NCBI GenBank assembly: GCA_037447655.1 | Contig: JBBHKE010002899.1 | Coordinates: 69,853-115,438 of the forward strand | Origin: Zygnema cylindricum | Lineage: Eukaryota; Streptophyta; Zygnematophyceae; Zygnematales; Zygnemataceae | Direction of reading: 5' to 3' | DNA length: 45,586 nucleotides | Shown here: piece after piece, positions 30,714 to 40,750 of the stretch | Layout of the letters: every line of letters starts with the position of its first letter | Position numbering within the stretch: the stretch's first letter is position 1 | The notes under the pieces: model-generated | Seen by the model: only the letters and a program-made list of their open reading frames with translations | Database searches by the model: none | What the model was told of the DNA's origin: nothing | Made by a program: the position numbers and the translations under genes

Positions 30714-32195
30714 TTGGTGGATTGTCCTCCGGATAGAAAACCAATAGGGTGCAAGTGGGTGTTTAAGTTGAAGCTCAATCTAGATAACACTATCGAGCGA
30801 TACAAAGCCAGATTAGTGGCAAAGGGATTCACACAGAAGGAGGGAATCGATTATGAGGAGACTTTTGCTCTAGTTGTTAGATTCCCCTCCGTCCGGATCC
30901 TACTTAGTCTCGCGGCAGCGGAAGACATGGAAGTGCACGAGATGGATATAAAAACCACTTTCTTACACGGAGAATTGGAAGAAGAGATCTTCATGCGACA
31001 ACCGGAAGGATTTGTGGAGAAAGGAGAAGAAAGCAAGGTGTGCAGATTGATAAAGTCCCTCTATGGACTAAAGCAAGCTCCACGCCAATGGAACAAAAAG
31101 TTGGACGAGTTTTTGACAAGTTTGGTATATATTCGAATTAGTTCGGATCATTCCATCTACTTATTTGAGGATGAGGAAGGTATAATTTTCATTGCCATAT
31201 ATGTTGATGATTTGCTTGTTTTGAGTAAATCAATGGTGAAAATTAATAGATTGAAAAAGGATCTAAAAAGTAGATTTGAAATGAAAGATTTAAGGGAGGC
31301 AAAGTACATATTGGGAATACAAATGGAGAGGGATAGAGAAAAGAAGATAATTAGACTAACCCAAAAAGAAGCAATTGGGAATATGCTTCAAAAATTTCAA
31401 ATGGATAAAGCAAATAGTTGTACGACACCAATGGACTTGAAGAAGGGAAGTGAGGGGAGCTCAGAAGAGGGAATCTTGATCTTAGATAATGATTTAGGAC
31501 CTGAGGAAAGTAAGTTCATGCAAATTATTCCCTACAGACAGGTTGTCGTTAGTTTGATCTATTTTATGAATTGCACTCGTCCTGATATAGCAGCAGCTGT
31601 GGGAGTATTAAGTAGGAGTCTGAATGATCCTAGGAAGAAAGATTGGGAAGCGGCCAAAAGGGTCATGCGGTATTTGGTAGGAACAAGAGATTTGTGGTTG
31701 CATCTGGGTGGGGATAACACTGACATCACTACTTGGAGTGATGCCAGTTATGAGGATGCTCCGATGAGGAGGTGTACTTTTGGATATGTGTTGTATGTTG
31801 GGAATGGGGCTTGTTGTTAGAGCAGTAAGCAGCAAAAGGTGATTGCTCAGTCCACCATGGAGGTTGAGTATATGGCCTCTTGTTCTGCTGTGAAAGAATT
31901 AATGTGGGTGAAATCTTTGCTTCAAAAATTGGGATATATGAAAAGCGGAGTGCAAAAAGTATTTTGTGACAATCAAGTTGCAATTGCAATTGCAGAAAAC
32001 GCTAAGCATCACTTTAAAGCAAAGCATATGGATATTCGTTTTAGCTTTGTTAGAGAGAAGGTTGAGAATAAAATAATTAGTTTGGAATATAAACCAGATG
32101 GAGAGATGGTAGCAGATATGATGACTAAACCAGTCCCTTCTCCTAAATTGATATTATGTAGGGAGAAGTGTGGACTGAAGCAAAAGATAGACTAG
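30714..32195 (+). pseudogene. Copia reverse transcriptase and RNase H
   Basis: RT motifs in order: GCKWVFKLKLN, YKARLVAKGFTQKEGIDY, MDIKTTFLHGELEEEIFM, LIKSLYGLKQAPRQW and the catalytic YVDDL (about 31201-31215). RNase H follows: TWSDASYEDA, then after one in-frame TAG (31818-31820, where copia elements usually have Trp) SSKQQKVIAQSTMEVEYMA and KHMDIRFSFVRE. The frame is otherwise continuous from 30714 to 32192. It would copy element RNA into cDNA. Confidence 0.92.
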
Positions 32196-32196
32196 A

Positions 32197-32208
32197 AAAT
32201 AAGGGGAG
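32197..32208 (+). promoter_or_regulatory. Copia polypurine tract
   Basis: AAATAAGGGGAG, ending immediately before the 3' LTR (TGTTGAAA). It would prime plus-strand DNA synthesis. Confidence 0.85.
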
Positions 32209-33178
32209 TGTTGAAAAAGGAGGTATTTTGTAGTCTTTCTTATGGACTTACTGCAGCCCTCATGCTTGTCGTAGTCACTGAGGACCTGTATAAAGCCATG
32301 GCTGCTTGCTGCAGCTAAAGGAGACAAGCAGATCATTCAGGGCAGCTTTTCTTTGCAAAATATATTACTGCACCTTGTGAGAATTGACCCAGTGACCTCT
32401 GGATGATCACCGTACGGACCAGCCGTACGCCTTATCCAGTAAGCCTTGAAGATTCGATACATGTATATGGCGCGATAATGATTTAAAGTTGTACAGCGCC
32501 GGACATTTCATTTAACAAGTTACGGAACGATTTATGCATAGAAACATACCGCGTCGCACGAAATCGGGACCGCACGAAAATTACGAATTAACATTTAATT
32601 TCGACGGACGAAATTAAAATGTCTAGATCTGATCGAAGGACTCACAGTGGGGCCGGAATACCGGAATAGACATTTGGCGGTTTGCGGAGCAGATGTCGGC
32701 GGATGACACGTGGCAACATATGGTTGGACGGCGGACATTACGGGAGGAGCAACTACGGCTCCGGAAATGACACGCGTCAGCGGACCGGCCATGCCGTACT
32801 ATGGCCGTACAAGAAGTACAGCGGTACCTGTACCTTCTTGTACTTTACAGTAATATGATTGGTCTAGTAACTTAGAGATAGGTTTAGAGAGGTAGCTTAG
32901 GACTTATAATATTTTCGGTTTTTCAGCCTCTCTCCCAGAGAGCACCTATATTTATGGACCAACTTTGGTCAGCCATAACTTAATGCTCAGGTGAGCAAAT
33001 TCAGTGATTCTTTTTGCAACAGACTCAGGGGAGTCTAGGCTACACAAGGGTATAATTGGTCAGTGTTTTTGCGTTCCAAGTGGGACTTATTCACTGTCAA
33101 AGTTAAAAGTGCATATATTATCCTAGAGGTTACACATAAGCTGGACATTCTTGTACCAATGGAGGTCGCAGAATTACA
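32209..33178 (+). repeat. Copia 3' LTR
   Basis: 970 bp, collinear with the 5' LTR with scattered substitutions and a few small indels, ending CAGAATTACA before GTAGA. Confidence 0.93.
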
Positions 33179-33851
33179 GTAGATGTTTAGGGTTTGTGAC
33201 ATTTTGTCGTCACGCTCACTATGACAATGTCGCCGTCTCTAATTCCAAATCTTTTTACCATGGTTTCCCAATTTTGTTTTTTCGTCCTTTCTCACTCTTC
33301 TTGTCATCAAAATACGCCCAAAGACATATATAGATTATATTTTAAGAGATCTTTCATTTGATACCATTATTGCCTCTTTTCATTGCAAGGATTGTGAGAT
33401 ATACATTGTAGTGGGAGAGGTAGAAAAAAAGAGGCGCCTTCATGGACTTCGCTTTTGTGGAATGGCATCTGTTGCTCGAGTCCCCTCCACGACCCCTACA
33501 CGGAGAAAAGTCCGTACATGCTGAAAATGGAGAGTGGTTTTTTTTTGGTACTCCGCGTACTGCAAAAGATAATTAAAAAACCTTCGACGCCTGCTACAAC
33601 TTCTGCGTATTCGTTCATATCACGAAACTTTACTTAAAATCTTCTCGCGAGGTGATTTGAGTAAAAGTTTGAAGATGAAGTGGAGGGACGGGAAAGTGGG
33701 TGGAAACGCACTAAACGACAAATGGCAGTACATTTGAAGTTTCAAGTTGACGCAAATCTTTCGGTATGGTTGCTGATTTTCTGGTTGCAGACTAATTGTT
33801 GGAGGAAAACGACAGGAAACCCTTACTTTATCACATGGTAAATTGCCTTTA

Positions 33852-34378
33852 GGGCGTGTTCCCATGTGTTCGAGTAAGGATTTTTTTCCGTCGTTTTCAT
33901 AGAAAATGGGACTTGCAACGAGGAAGTATTACAACGTACGAAAAATGGGCAAAAACACTAAGTACATTTTGCGTCATCTTTGAACTTGGAAAGTACGGCA
34001 ATTTGGCGTTATTACCATTGTGACCCACTTCCAACTCATCTTCACACTTGCACTGGAATCAAATCGCGACCTGATTTTTATCAAAATACTACCCTATTGA
34101 CCAATAGAAAACTGGGATTGCACGCGTCAAACGTTTTCAAAAATTTTGAACAACGGAGAGTACACACTATTTTTTCCCCTGCTCGTCACGCGCATGTACG
34201 TACGAAAATGACGAGCATGGACGGAAAAAAATTGTTGGGGTCTCGGACCTCCACTTTTATTCATGGGTCCTTTGCAAAATTTTACGTCGCCCTCCTCTCT
34301 CCCCCTCTTTCTCACTCGACCATTCCTCTTTCTCTCTTATATACACGAGATGCAGCAATAATAGTATCAAATGAAAGA

Positions 34379-34415
<37 letters not shown>

Positions 34416-34707
34416 AATATTTTTGGTCTAAGTTTGATGGCATATCGAATGATAAGAGATAAGAAAACGAAATCGGGAAGCCATGGCGGAAAATCTACGT
34501 ACTGATGACGTCATATGGTAGCATGACTTCGCTATGTCACAAAACCCTAAATATCTATAACGTCACAAAAACCTCGACGTCTATAACCGTCGCCGTTTTT
34601 AGGAAGTTTCGTAGTCGTCTACGTTTCGTTTCGTAGACTGTCGCACATGTATCTGTGCTAAAATCCAAAGTAGCGTTTAAAAGTTTCGGTTACATGGGAA
34701 CACGCCC
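33852..34707. mobile_element. PIF/Harbinger-like MITE D, TSD TTA
   Basis: The left end is GGGCGTGTTCCCATGTG; the right end's reverse complement is GGGCGTGTTCCCATGTA. TTA lies at 33849-33851 and 34708-34710. The interior has a (TA)n at 34384-34412 and a pyrimidine patch at 34290-34335. The ORF at 33980-34462 is not recognisable as a transposase. Relatives: D2, E and 10246-10809. Confidence 0.8.
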
Positions 34708-34710
34708 TTA

Positions 34711-34819
34711 ATCGTCAAAATTTCTAGCCACGTCTACAACCTTCACATTTAAAAGTTCTCTCTAAAAAGTATTACGGAGAATCTTCGCAAAAATTTAAAA
34801 GCTGCATGGGCACACAGCC
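34711..34819. mobile_element. Right-end remnant of a D-family element (E)
   Basis: ACGGAGAATCTTCGCAAAAA is shared with 10748-10765. The terminus GCATGGGCACACAGCC, then TAA, copies the D-family right end. The left part is missing. Confidence 0.5.
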
Positions 34820-36604
34820 TAATAAGGCACACTGGAAGCGTCGATGCGCTTCTCTTTTAAAACAAAGCGAAACGAAACGACACTACGCGTGCGAAATAAT
34901 ACGACACACATAAAAGCAATTGACCGAAATGAAACAACAATTGACCAGCGTACGAAACGAAATACGCGCTCTGCCAAAACAAATGGCAAACTACATTCAA
35001 ATGAAACGGACAAAAGTACACATTGTACCAGAACCAAAAACTTACCGAAACAAAAACATAGATGTACGATACCATAAAAGCATGTGGCAAAAGTGAAACG
35101 CGACGTACGGATTAGTACCAGTTTTACGTTAAGAATCAAAGGTCATTCACGTGTAACAATTTCACACCTGCCGTTGGTTACTGTCCTCCTCGAATAAAAT
35201 AGTTGCCGGAAAGCCGAATGGACCGATTGCTTTGCGGATGAGGACCCAAAAAAAATCGAACGGTCACTGTCTGCGCCGTAACACTCGTGGAATCTATCAA
35301 GATTCTTCGGTAAAGATGCTTTTCAAAAATAAAATAAAACTACGATATAATACGCAAACGTACGCGATCCAATAACCTTCAATACAGATAAGGTTGAACC
35401 TTGCAGAACTCACTGTTTCGCTGATAGAAACTCTTAAACTGTAGTTTAGCATGAAATGCCACGATAGTTTTGTAGCGATCTCACCGTACGGTACTTTTCA
35501 AAAGGACAAAATTGTTACTGTACTATTCTGCAATAGTGACGACAAAGTGCAAAACGTTTTACCTTTTGTTAGACCGGCGGCTATGTACTGTCGTGTCAAC
35601 AACTCCCATTGTCTCGTCATTGGAGCGCGAATCAGGTGCTCTTCCTGTCAACCACTCGCCTCTCTCTCCCATTCCCTCCCTCCCTCCCTCCCTCCCTCCC
35701 TCCCTCCTTTTCCCCCTCATCTCCTCCCCTCTCCTCAGTCATGTTATAAACACTTTTGAATTTCAAAAGTGAATGTAAGCGGTGCCTTTTGCTGTCGAGT
35801 CATACCACGCCTACACTAATTTTGTACATTAGTAGACTTGCGGACTAAGACGCTTGCGGCCTCAAATAATTCCTCTTGCGCAAATCGTTTCCCATCAGGC
35901 AATTGTAGAAGCCATCCGTACAAAGGTACAGTAGTAGGTCGCCGACTGTCCGTACAAACGTAGGCTACGCTACAGTAGTACGGTTATTTTTTTGGTCAAA
36001 ACTTTTCCAATTCGTCTTATTCGGCCCAAAAATGCGCCGACTCTTAGATCGCAAATTTATGCAGCTAGTCGTGTTTCGTTTTATTTCCTTTCGGCTTTGA
36101 CTCCTCAGGCACGCTTGCAGCTTTTCGATCGCACGTGCGAAGGATCCGCAGATCCGCAGACTCACGTGCGAAGGATATCTTTCGTATTTGGCACGAATGG
36201 CAAGGTTGCGAGACACGTGGCGACTTTCCGCACTCGTGTTGGTTTTGCTGACGTTGAGCGTTGTTTCCTGAAGGAGCAGGTGAGTGAAACCTGACCGTAC
36301 ATTGACCGTACATTAAGGTAACTGAAACTATATGTGGAGGGTTCTATTTTATAGGAGTAGGATTATTGGACGCCATAATAAAAGACAGAGAGAGTAAAAA
36401 CAATTGGAATTGTGTGATCGAGATTGATAATTTCATAGTGAAACGAGATCCTTTTATACAAAGTTACAAAATGCTAATTACTGTGGATAGTACTGTACTA
36501 CCCTACACAAAGTAGATTTGGACGGCTACACAAAGACCAAATCTATTAGACAAATTTGACCGACGAAAAGAAAAAGAAAGAATAAGACCAAAAGTACAAT
36601 TATA
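34820..36604. other. Intergenic, GTAC/CGAAAC-rich, with a (CCCT)n microsatellite
   Basis: No gene is recognised. (CCCT)n occupies about 35671-35707. GAAACGAAAC-type words are frequent at 34860-34940. ORFs at 34819-35139, 35451-35772 and 35992-36294 have no domain signature. Confidence 0.5.
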
Positions 36605-36800
36605 AGACTGCACTTGAATAAGTGGAGTACGGTTTTGTTCACATAGGACAAATGAGACTAAAGTGGACGAGACCGCACTCGAATAAGTGGAGTACGGTCT
36701 TTGTTCTCATAGGACAAAAGACTAAGTGGACGAGACCGTACTTGAATAAGTGGAGTACGGTCTCGGTTGACCTAAGACGAAATGAGACTAAGGTTGACGT
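36605..36800. repeat. Three tandem units of 63-67 bp
   Basis: Units start at 36605, 36670 and 36733, each with GACYGYACTYGAATAAGTGG, AGTACGGT, CTAAGACGA-like and GTGGACG blocks. The ORF 36622-36828 simply translates the repeat. Confidence 0.85.
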
Positions 36801-37979
36801 ACGGAAACAGACCGGAAATTACCCTTAACATATTTCAAGACTTGTTGCCTGTGAGGTAGTAGTATGTTAAATCAAGTTTTATGGAAAGAGCTAGCATTGA
36901 AATGGAGAAAAGGTTTTTTTGTACGGAAAAAGAGAGAGGAAAACAAAAATAATTTAATTCCTTTTAGACGTGTTTTTGTTTGTCATCATGCTTTTTATGC
37001 CTAAACAACTTCCTTTCCACATTTGTTTGTTCTTTTGAATTCAAATGTTCGAATCGAACATAAGAAATATCTTGTGAAAAATCTAGATCTCATAGCCTAA
37101 TTATTGGGGGAGGATATGATGTCATTAATAGCGATGTACGCCGTTAATGTTTGAAATGATGTGTGCCAGCTGAGTTTTTTTTTTGATTTTTTTTTTATAT
37201 TTTCTGTTTAATTTTGTATTCCACAGTTCTCGCATTATGGGTAAAGAAGAAATGATTTGCATGGGCCTTCCAAGGCCAACTGTTTCAAAACTAAAAGATT
37301 GCAAATATAAATTTGGCAAAATCATATAAGGTTTCAATTTCTACATGAGGTGTAAACGACAAAACTTTAGAATACGTTTTTAATGATTTTGAAGTAACAT
37401 TTAAAACACAACAACTACATGGGATGCATGATGTTAATTATTAAAAGATCATGTTTAAAATAATTCAGTCACTTAAAGCCAAACTTATTGTCGGTTGCAT
37501 TGTTCAAATGTGCGAAACAACTGGAAATGTTATATGTGGTTACCCTAAACTATACATGTACTAAACATAATAATGCCCATATACTATATAGTAAACACAT
37601 AAAATTTCCAAAAAAAATCCAATTTTTTTCACATCGTATAATGCCCTTTTTTCTAGGTAAGGATTGGTTACACACCGAAGTGTGTGCAACATACACAAAA
37701 CTTACAAGCTGAAACTTACAAAAGTATCACACTTCACAAAAGGTCACTGTCGGCCAAATACGCATATGTTAAATCAACGTTTTTCTCTCGGTTATCGAAC
37801 GGTGAAAGGTCCCGATAAATTGCTCCTAGACCAACAAATCATTGTCGGCGATAAAGAGAAAAAAAAATCGTACACTATATAATATTACTTTATAATGTAC
37901 TGTGTTATATTTATCACTCTATATAGAGTTGCATGCCACGTATGACAATCTGCTCAGTACGTGTAATAAGCCGTACAAA
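36801..37979. other. Intergenic, nothing recognised
   Basis: AT-rich with only short ORFs lacking any domain. The upstream exons expected for the receptor kinase (signal peptide and further ectodomain) were not identified here. Confidence 0.45.
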
Positions 37980-38171
37980 TACACGGTATAAACCTTACAA
38001 TTGTCGTCGATAGTTATCGAACCGGTGTTATCGCGATAAAAAACCGATAGAAATAGGTTTTTAATTGCAATAATATCGGAACTGATATATCCTACCAATA
38101 TGTTTATTATCAGTAGGCCAAAACCAGGAGCATATTGGTTATCGGCAAATGGCTACCGATACACACCACTA
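37980..38171. mobile_element. Partial copy of the CCGATACACAACACTA hAT-like family
   Basis: Contains TTATCGCGATAAAAAACCGATA, then ATTGGTTATCGGCAAATGGC and the terminus CTACCGATACACACCACTA. These parallel the right end of the element at 42165-42623 (ACCGATACACAACACTA). The left end is not clear. Confidence 0.55.
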
Positions 38172-38551
38172 CAAACAATGTTCCATCAACCAAAACATAC
38201 ATTACAGAAAAAAAACGCGCGCAGGTCCACGTGTACGGTTCGAATGCGAAACCGAAAACGCGCACGAAACACTACAGATAATTACCAAACTGAACTAAAT
38301 CTCGCCTACCCAGACACTCAACCGATTCTTACAATGCTAATCATAACAATTGCAGCGCATGGGCAATGAAGTGGCTGGATGCAAAGTGTACATGAAACAG
38401 AGGACAAAATAATTGACTTACAATTTGTGACTGCGTAGCTTTTAATTTGGTCGCAGGTTACTCTGGAGATTTTTTTGTTTGTTCTTGATTCTGGTGACTA
38501 GTCTCTTTTTGTGCTGATTGTTTCTTTTTTTTGTCGGTAACTTTAACACAG

Positions 38552-38818
38552 ACGAGTCAACATGCGTAGGATTGTTGGAGGAATATGAAGAAATTCCTGA
38601 CATAGATTCTCCATCAAATGACATCGAAAAATATTGCTATTTGGAATATAATTCATCACGTCTTGCACTCATGTGGTGCAAAGAACTTTGCTCAACAGAC
38701 TGCAACTGTTTAGGTTTTCTGTACGATGGGAATATGTGTTGTTATAAAGAAAGCCTTATTCTCAATGACACAGGCCGAGTTAATAGAATCGGCTGGGATT
38801 TGTATTTACGACGCTATG
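38552..38818 (+). CDS. Receptor-like kinase: PAN-like cysteine-rich ectodomain exon
   Basis: Acceptor TTTAACACAG, 89 codons, donor G|GTGAGT (phase 1 at both ends). The protein has eight or more Cys in a PAN/apple-like pattern: STCVGLLEEY, then YCYLEYNSS, LMWCKELCSTDCNCLGFLYD, GNMCCYKES and GWDLYLRRYG. The core WCxxLCxxxCxCxxFxY and the closing GWDLYLR recall the PAN domain next to the membrane in plant G-type (S-domain) receptor kinases, which is thought to mediate protein contacts. The B-lectin and signal-peptide exons that would precede it were not found upstream. The next exon is 39476-39547. Confidence 0.75.
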
Positions 38819-39475
38819 GTGAGTGAACTTCCTAAATTAGCCTGAGGGGAGAGAACTTCCGTGGAAAAAATCAGGCGAGTGCTGCGTGGTATTGTTCCCT
38901 GCAAACTACAAGCGACATCCAAGATTAGAGGATCAAGAGAAACAGTTCTAATTCACTACAATTTGCATGGTTATTAGTCTGGACTGCTTTTAATTTTCAC
39001 ACCAAACTTTTGCGATCCCCACGCAGTAGAGACCACACAATGTTTGGTCCATGCTATACAACTTACGATGTAAATGGTGACCCACACTTTTGTTTCATTT
39101 TCATAGTTAGCGTGGATCTTATTAATTATAGATTCTATCTCCATGTGTTTCTTTAGGGTTTTTTTTTGAGTTTTCTTAGGTTTTTTTGTATGATATACGG
39201 TGTATTAATACTTCAGTCTTCCGATAGAAGAACACGGGAGAATATCTTGTTTTCTATCTCTCCGCTTTTGTACTTGCACTGACTTATAGATACGTGTGCA
39301 ACTAAGGATTAGCAGTACCTGTTTAGATGAAAATTTTAACAATAGTTTTTGTTAGTTTATTTCCAAGTTTAGCATTGGCTACTAGAATGGTACACTAAAT
39401 TTCATCAAAAACACTTTTAATCGTTTTAGAAATACTAATTTGTTAGGTGTCTTTTTAATCTTCTGAAACGTGCAG

Positions 39476-39547
39476 TTTCACCACCGTCGCCGCCTTTCCC
39501 ACCACCTTCCCCTCCTCCTCCGCCTCCTTCCCCTCCTCCACCTCTCG
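39476..39547 (+). CDS. Receptor-like kinase: proline-rich hinge exon
   Basis: Acceptor GAAACGTGCAG, 72 nt, donor G|GTGAGT. Encodes SPPSPPFPPPSPPPP-type residues with S/P ratios like cell-wall extensin motifs. Phase 1-1, so it could be skipped without shifting the frame. It places an extended, probably O-glycosylated linker between the cysteine-rich domain and the membrane, as in proline-rich extensin-like receptor kinases. Confidence 0.7.
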
Positions 39548-40060
39548 GTGAGTCCAAGGATTTTGATGTTTGGCACACATTTGGGACACAATCTATTTGC
39601 AATTTTTTGGTGTGATGTTGTTTTGCTAGTTTTTTCTGTTTAGGTCGAAGGTGCTTTATCTTTGACAATTTGGGGTGTCGTTAGTGGCTCACGGCGCTAG
39701 ATGAAACTTTGGATAGACCAAAAAGTTCCAGTGTCATCCGTTTCCTATTGATTTAAAAACCATACTAAAACTTAGTAAATTATTAGAAGTCGTACGAAAT
39801 GAAATTCGGACCTAAATTTATTGCCCACATGGAGGCCCTTTATGGGCGTCGTTTCGGGAGCTACAGAGGTAGAAGAAATGATTTCTGCTAAGTAATTCAT
39901 TGTTATTGCTGATAAGCTTTGAGAATATTTTTCAGTGATTAAGCATTTCTCAAACTTCCAGAGTTACAGAAAGGTGAATAGAACTAAAACAACGGATTGC
40001 AACTAGATTAGCTTTAAATTAGTGACATGATAACAGTGCCATTTTGAGAGCTTAATCTTC

Positions 40061-40282
40061 TGTTGACGTACAAAAAATGTACCGCTCAGTACCCGGAATT
40101 GTGGTGTAAACCACACTAAAACCTATATAAAATTGGACCCACCAGCGTAACATGTGAGCTGGTGGCACAGTGGTAGTGCGTTCGCAGCTAAAGTGAAAGG
40201 TCCCAGGTTCAAATCCTGGCCGGCTCATCAATCCCTTTATTGGGGTCGTCCATTCTATCCCCCGATTCTAGGAATCTTTACA
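40061..40282 (+). repeat. TRIM 5' LTR
   Basis: 222 bp, TGTTGACGTAC...GGAATCTTTACA. Holds a TATA-like box (40124-40132), an inverted pair GTGGTGTAAACCACACTA near 40101-40119, and the tRNA-like segment at 40156-40227. Confidence 0.95.
40156..40227 (+). tRNA. tRNA-like sequence inside the TRIM 5' LTR (not a host tRNA gene)
   Basis: 72 nt fold as a cloverleaf. Acceptor GAGCTGG pairs with CCGGCTC (one G-T). The D arm is GCAC-AGTGGTA-GTGC. The anticodon arm is TTCGC-AGCTAAA-GTGAA (one G-T). The T arm is CCAGG-TTCAAAT-CCTGG. Discriminator is A. The Pol III A box TGGCACAGTGG (40163-40173) and B box GGTTCAAATCC (40206-40216) fit consensus. Position 33 is G instead of the nearly universal T, and the anticodon would be CTA, so it is probably not a working translational tRNA. 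No T4 terminator follows closely. Confidence 0.85.
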
Positions 40283-40298
40283 TGGTATCGGAGCCAGG
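40283..40298 (+). promoter_or_regulatory. TRIM primer-binding site (tRNA-iMet type)
   Basis: TGGTATCGGAGCCAGG begins exactly at the end of the LTR. The common plant tRNA-iMet PBS is TGGTATCAGAGCC, so only one base differs (G for A at position 8). It would bind initiator tRNA to prime minus-strand DNA. Confidence 0.92.
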
Positions 40299-40339
40299 GG
40301 GACCAGGTTTACATGGACTATTATGACCGGCTACCTCTC

Positions 40340-40348
40340 AAGGGGGGG
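40340..40348 (+). promoter_or_regulatory. TRIM polypurine tract
   Basis: AAGGGGGGG immediately before the 3' LTR, the standard position for plus-strand priming. Confidence 0.88.
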
Positions 40349-40570
40349 TGTTGACGTACAAAAAATGTACCGCTCAGTACCCGGAATTGTGGTGTAAACC
40401 ACACTAAAACCTATATAAAATTGGACCCACCAGCGTAACATGTGAGCTGGTGGCACAATGGTAGTGCGTTCGCAGCTAAAGTGAAAGGTCCCAGGTTCAA
40501 ATCCTGGCCGGCTCATCAATCCCTTTATTGGGGTCGTCCATTCTATCCCCCGATTCTAGGAATCTTTACA
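40349..40570 (+). repeat. TRIM 3' LTR
   Basis: 222 bp, identical to the 5' LTR except for A at 40458. That change falls in the D loop/A box of its tRNA-like segment (CACAATGG). Confidence 0.95.
40444..40515 (+). tRNA. tRNA-like sequence inside the TRIM 3' LTR
   Basis: Same cloverleaf as 40156-40227 with a single G-to-A change in the D loop (position 15). All stems are kept. The B box is unchanged. Confidence 0.85.
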
Positions 40571-40750
40571 TCTTCACTATGATATTCAGTTTTCATTCAT
40601 CCAATTTCTGCTCCAAAATAATTTTGTATAACTGGCCATCTTGTGTGTGGTTTAACTTAAAACCTGTAATTATTGGTTAGTAATTTGAGACACCTAATTA
40701 TACTGATCGATTTTGAACACATTGGCCGGCATGCTTGTGCGACACGGCAG

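Larger units (their letters stand above)
26859..33178 (+). mobile_element. Full-length Ty1/copia LTR retrotransposon, TSD GTAGA
   Basis: A 6.3-kb element with LTRs of 967 and 970 bp (TGTTGAAAA...AATTACA) and the 5-bp duplication GTAGA at 26854-26858 and 33179-33183. Domain order is gag, protease, integrase, then RT and RNase H, which defines copia. The LTRs differ by about 4 in 100 bases in the parts compared, so the insertion is not recent. Several stops and frame changes show it cannot make its proteins. It sits inside element D2. Confidence 0.95.
26623..33848. mobile_element. PIF/Harbinger-like element D2, split by a copia retrotransposon
   Basis: The left piece (26623-26858) reads AAACACTTTCCCAAGCAGCC, GAAACTTCG and then TTTGGATTTTAGCG. 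This is the reverse complement of the right end of element D (34640-34707). The right piece (33184-33848) continues it, with TTTAGGGTTTGTGACATTTT, CTTTCATTTGATACCATTAT and a worn terminus CACATGGTAAATTGCC. Orientation is opposite to D. Its ends share TTA with element C (26620-26622) and element D (33849-33851). Confidence 0.7.
40061..40570 (+). mobile_element. TRIM retrotransposon with a tRNA-like module in each LTR, TSD TCTTC
   Basis: A 510-bp element bounded by TCTTC (40056-40060 and 40571-40575). It has two 222-bp direct repeats (TGTTGACGTA...CTTTACA) that differ at one position (G 40170 versus A 40458). The internal region is only 66 bp, with TGGTATCGGAGCCAGG at its start and AAGGGGGGG at its end. 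TG...CA ends, PBS, PPT and TSD together define an LTR retrotransposon, and the lack of coding sequence makes it a TRIM dependent on another element's proteins. Each LTR has a TATA-like TATATAAAA followed about 24 bp later by a tRNA-like sequence. It lies in the receptor-kinase intron between 39547 and 40751, in the same orientation. Confidence 0.95.

Noticed and set aside
36622-36828. 68-aa ORF with internal repeats
   Set aside because: The protein repeat is only the translation of a DNA tandem repeat of about 65 bp.
40156-40515. Two host tRNA genes in tandem
   Set aside because: Both copies lie at the same offset within 222-bp LTRs that have a PBS, PPT and TSD. Position 33 is not T. They are parts of a retrotransposon.
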